Source of the DNA: Bacillota bacterium
GTDB taxonomy: Bacteria; Bacillota; Bacilli; Lactobacillales; Enterococcaceae
NCBI GenBank assembly: GCA_023389005.1
Contig: JAEWFE010000254.1
Location: forward strand, 1 to 13,697
Reading direction: 5' to 3'
DNA: 13,697 nucleotides
In this document: positions 13,523-13,697 of the stretch, in pieces
Layout: every line of letters begins with the position of its first letter
Position numbering within the stretch: position 1 is the first letter of the stretch
Position numbers and translations under genes: made by a program
The notes under the pieces: generated by a model
Told to the model about the DNA's origin: nothing
The model's input: the letters and a program-made list of their open reading frames with translations, nothing else
The model's database searches: none

Positions 13523-13697
13523 ATGCTTACAGTAAAACGCATTATTAACGGTGACCGTGTCATCACTGTGCACGAACGTGTACGTTTAGGTGACAAAATG
13601 TCCCGTGTTTACAAAGAAGCACTTAAAGTCGTTAACGGCGAAGATAATGAATTGTGTTTTGATAACGCGATTGATTTGCCGAGAAAACCGAAACCGG
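13523..13697 (+). CDS. Start of an unknown protein (partial, runs off the window)
   Basis: ATG 13523 follows GAGG (13511-13514) at 8 bases, and the frame is open to the window end (58 complete codons). The visible N-terminus, MLTVKRIINGDRVITVHERV, suggests a small beta-strand pair followed by a charged helix (KMSRVYKEALKVV). No family is recognised. The fairly A/T-rich lysine codons and the strong ribosome site support a real gene. Confidence 0.7.
   Translation, partial: MLTVKRIINGDRVITVHERVRLGDKMSRVYKEALKVVNGEDNELCFDNAIDLPRKPKP

Noticed and set aside
10199..13697. Insertion sequence or transposon
   Set aside because: No transposase and no matching terminal inverted repeats or target-site duplications were seen at the edges of the non-coding region.

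Overview
The window looks like part of the genome of a large tailed, double-stranded DNA bacteriophage. The firm anchor is a complete terminase large subunit (TerL, 5225-7333) with a packaging ATPase and a RuvC/RNase-H-like nuclease. It is preceded by three tightly spaced, large, beta-rich proteins of virion type. No bacterial housekeeping gene is present. The short spacers, strong AGGAG-type ribosome sites and stop/start overlaps are typical of phage operons. The host is probably a Gram-negative bacterium; this is inferred only from general composition and a cluster of GATC (Dam) sites, and no gene proves it.

Layout. 102-5177 (+): three probable virion genes with almost no spacers. 5188-5219: a strong hairpin that holds an AGGAGG in its 3' arm, just ahead of TerL. 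5225-7333 (+): TerL. 7333-7569 (+): a small two-helix membrane protein whose start overlaps the TerL stop. 7587-7630: a terminator shared with the only minus-strand gene, 7625-9001, a helical protein of unknown role. 9002-9073: divergent control region. 9074-10198 (+): unknown protein, ended by a textbook UUCG-loop terminator.

10236-11937 is about 1.7 kb without a convincing gene, and it is the most unusual part of the window. It holds imperfect iteron-like repeats (10263-10514), many hairpins, 13 GATC sites within about 575 bp, and a run of 119 consecutive A/T bases (10929-11047) with alternating pyrimidine-purine GC-rich segments on either side. Two dense blocks of complementary segments follow. 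The second (11557-11889) is a well-closed multibranch RNA fold ending in a T-run. I read the first half as a candidate replication origin and the second half as one or more structured non-coding RNAs.

11938-12782 (+): a two-gene unit (115-aa unknown protein, then an HslV/proteasome-like Ntn peptidase) joined by an ATGA overlap. A tRNA-like gene, best read as tRNA-Ile with anticodon AAT, starts 9 bases later (12792-12864). Another 450 bases of hairpin-rich non-coding sequence follow and end in a terminator-like element (13243-13313). The window closes with a possible tiny lipoprotein and the start of a further gene.

Taken together, 10.2-13.5 kb looks like an RNA-rich, replication-linked accessory locus next to the packaging/structural module. 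The two structured RNA blocks flank the peptidase operon and the tRNA. This resembles the genomic setting of the giant phage RNAs GOLLD and ROOL, which often lie beside tRNA genes, but I could not recognise either family's sequence here.
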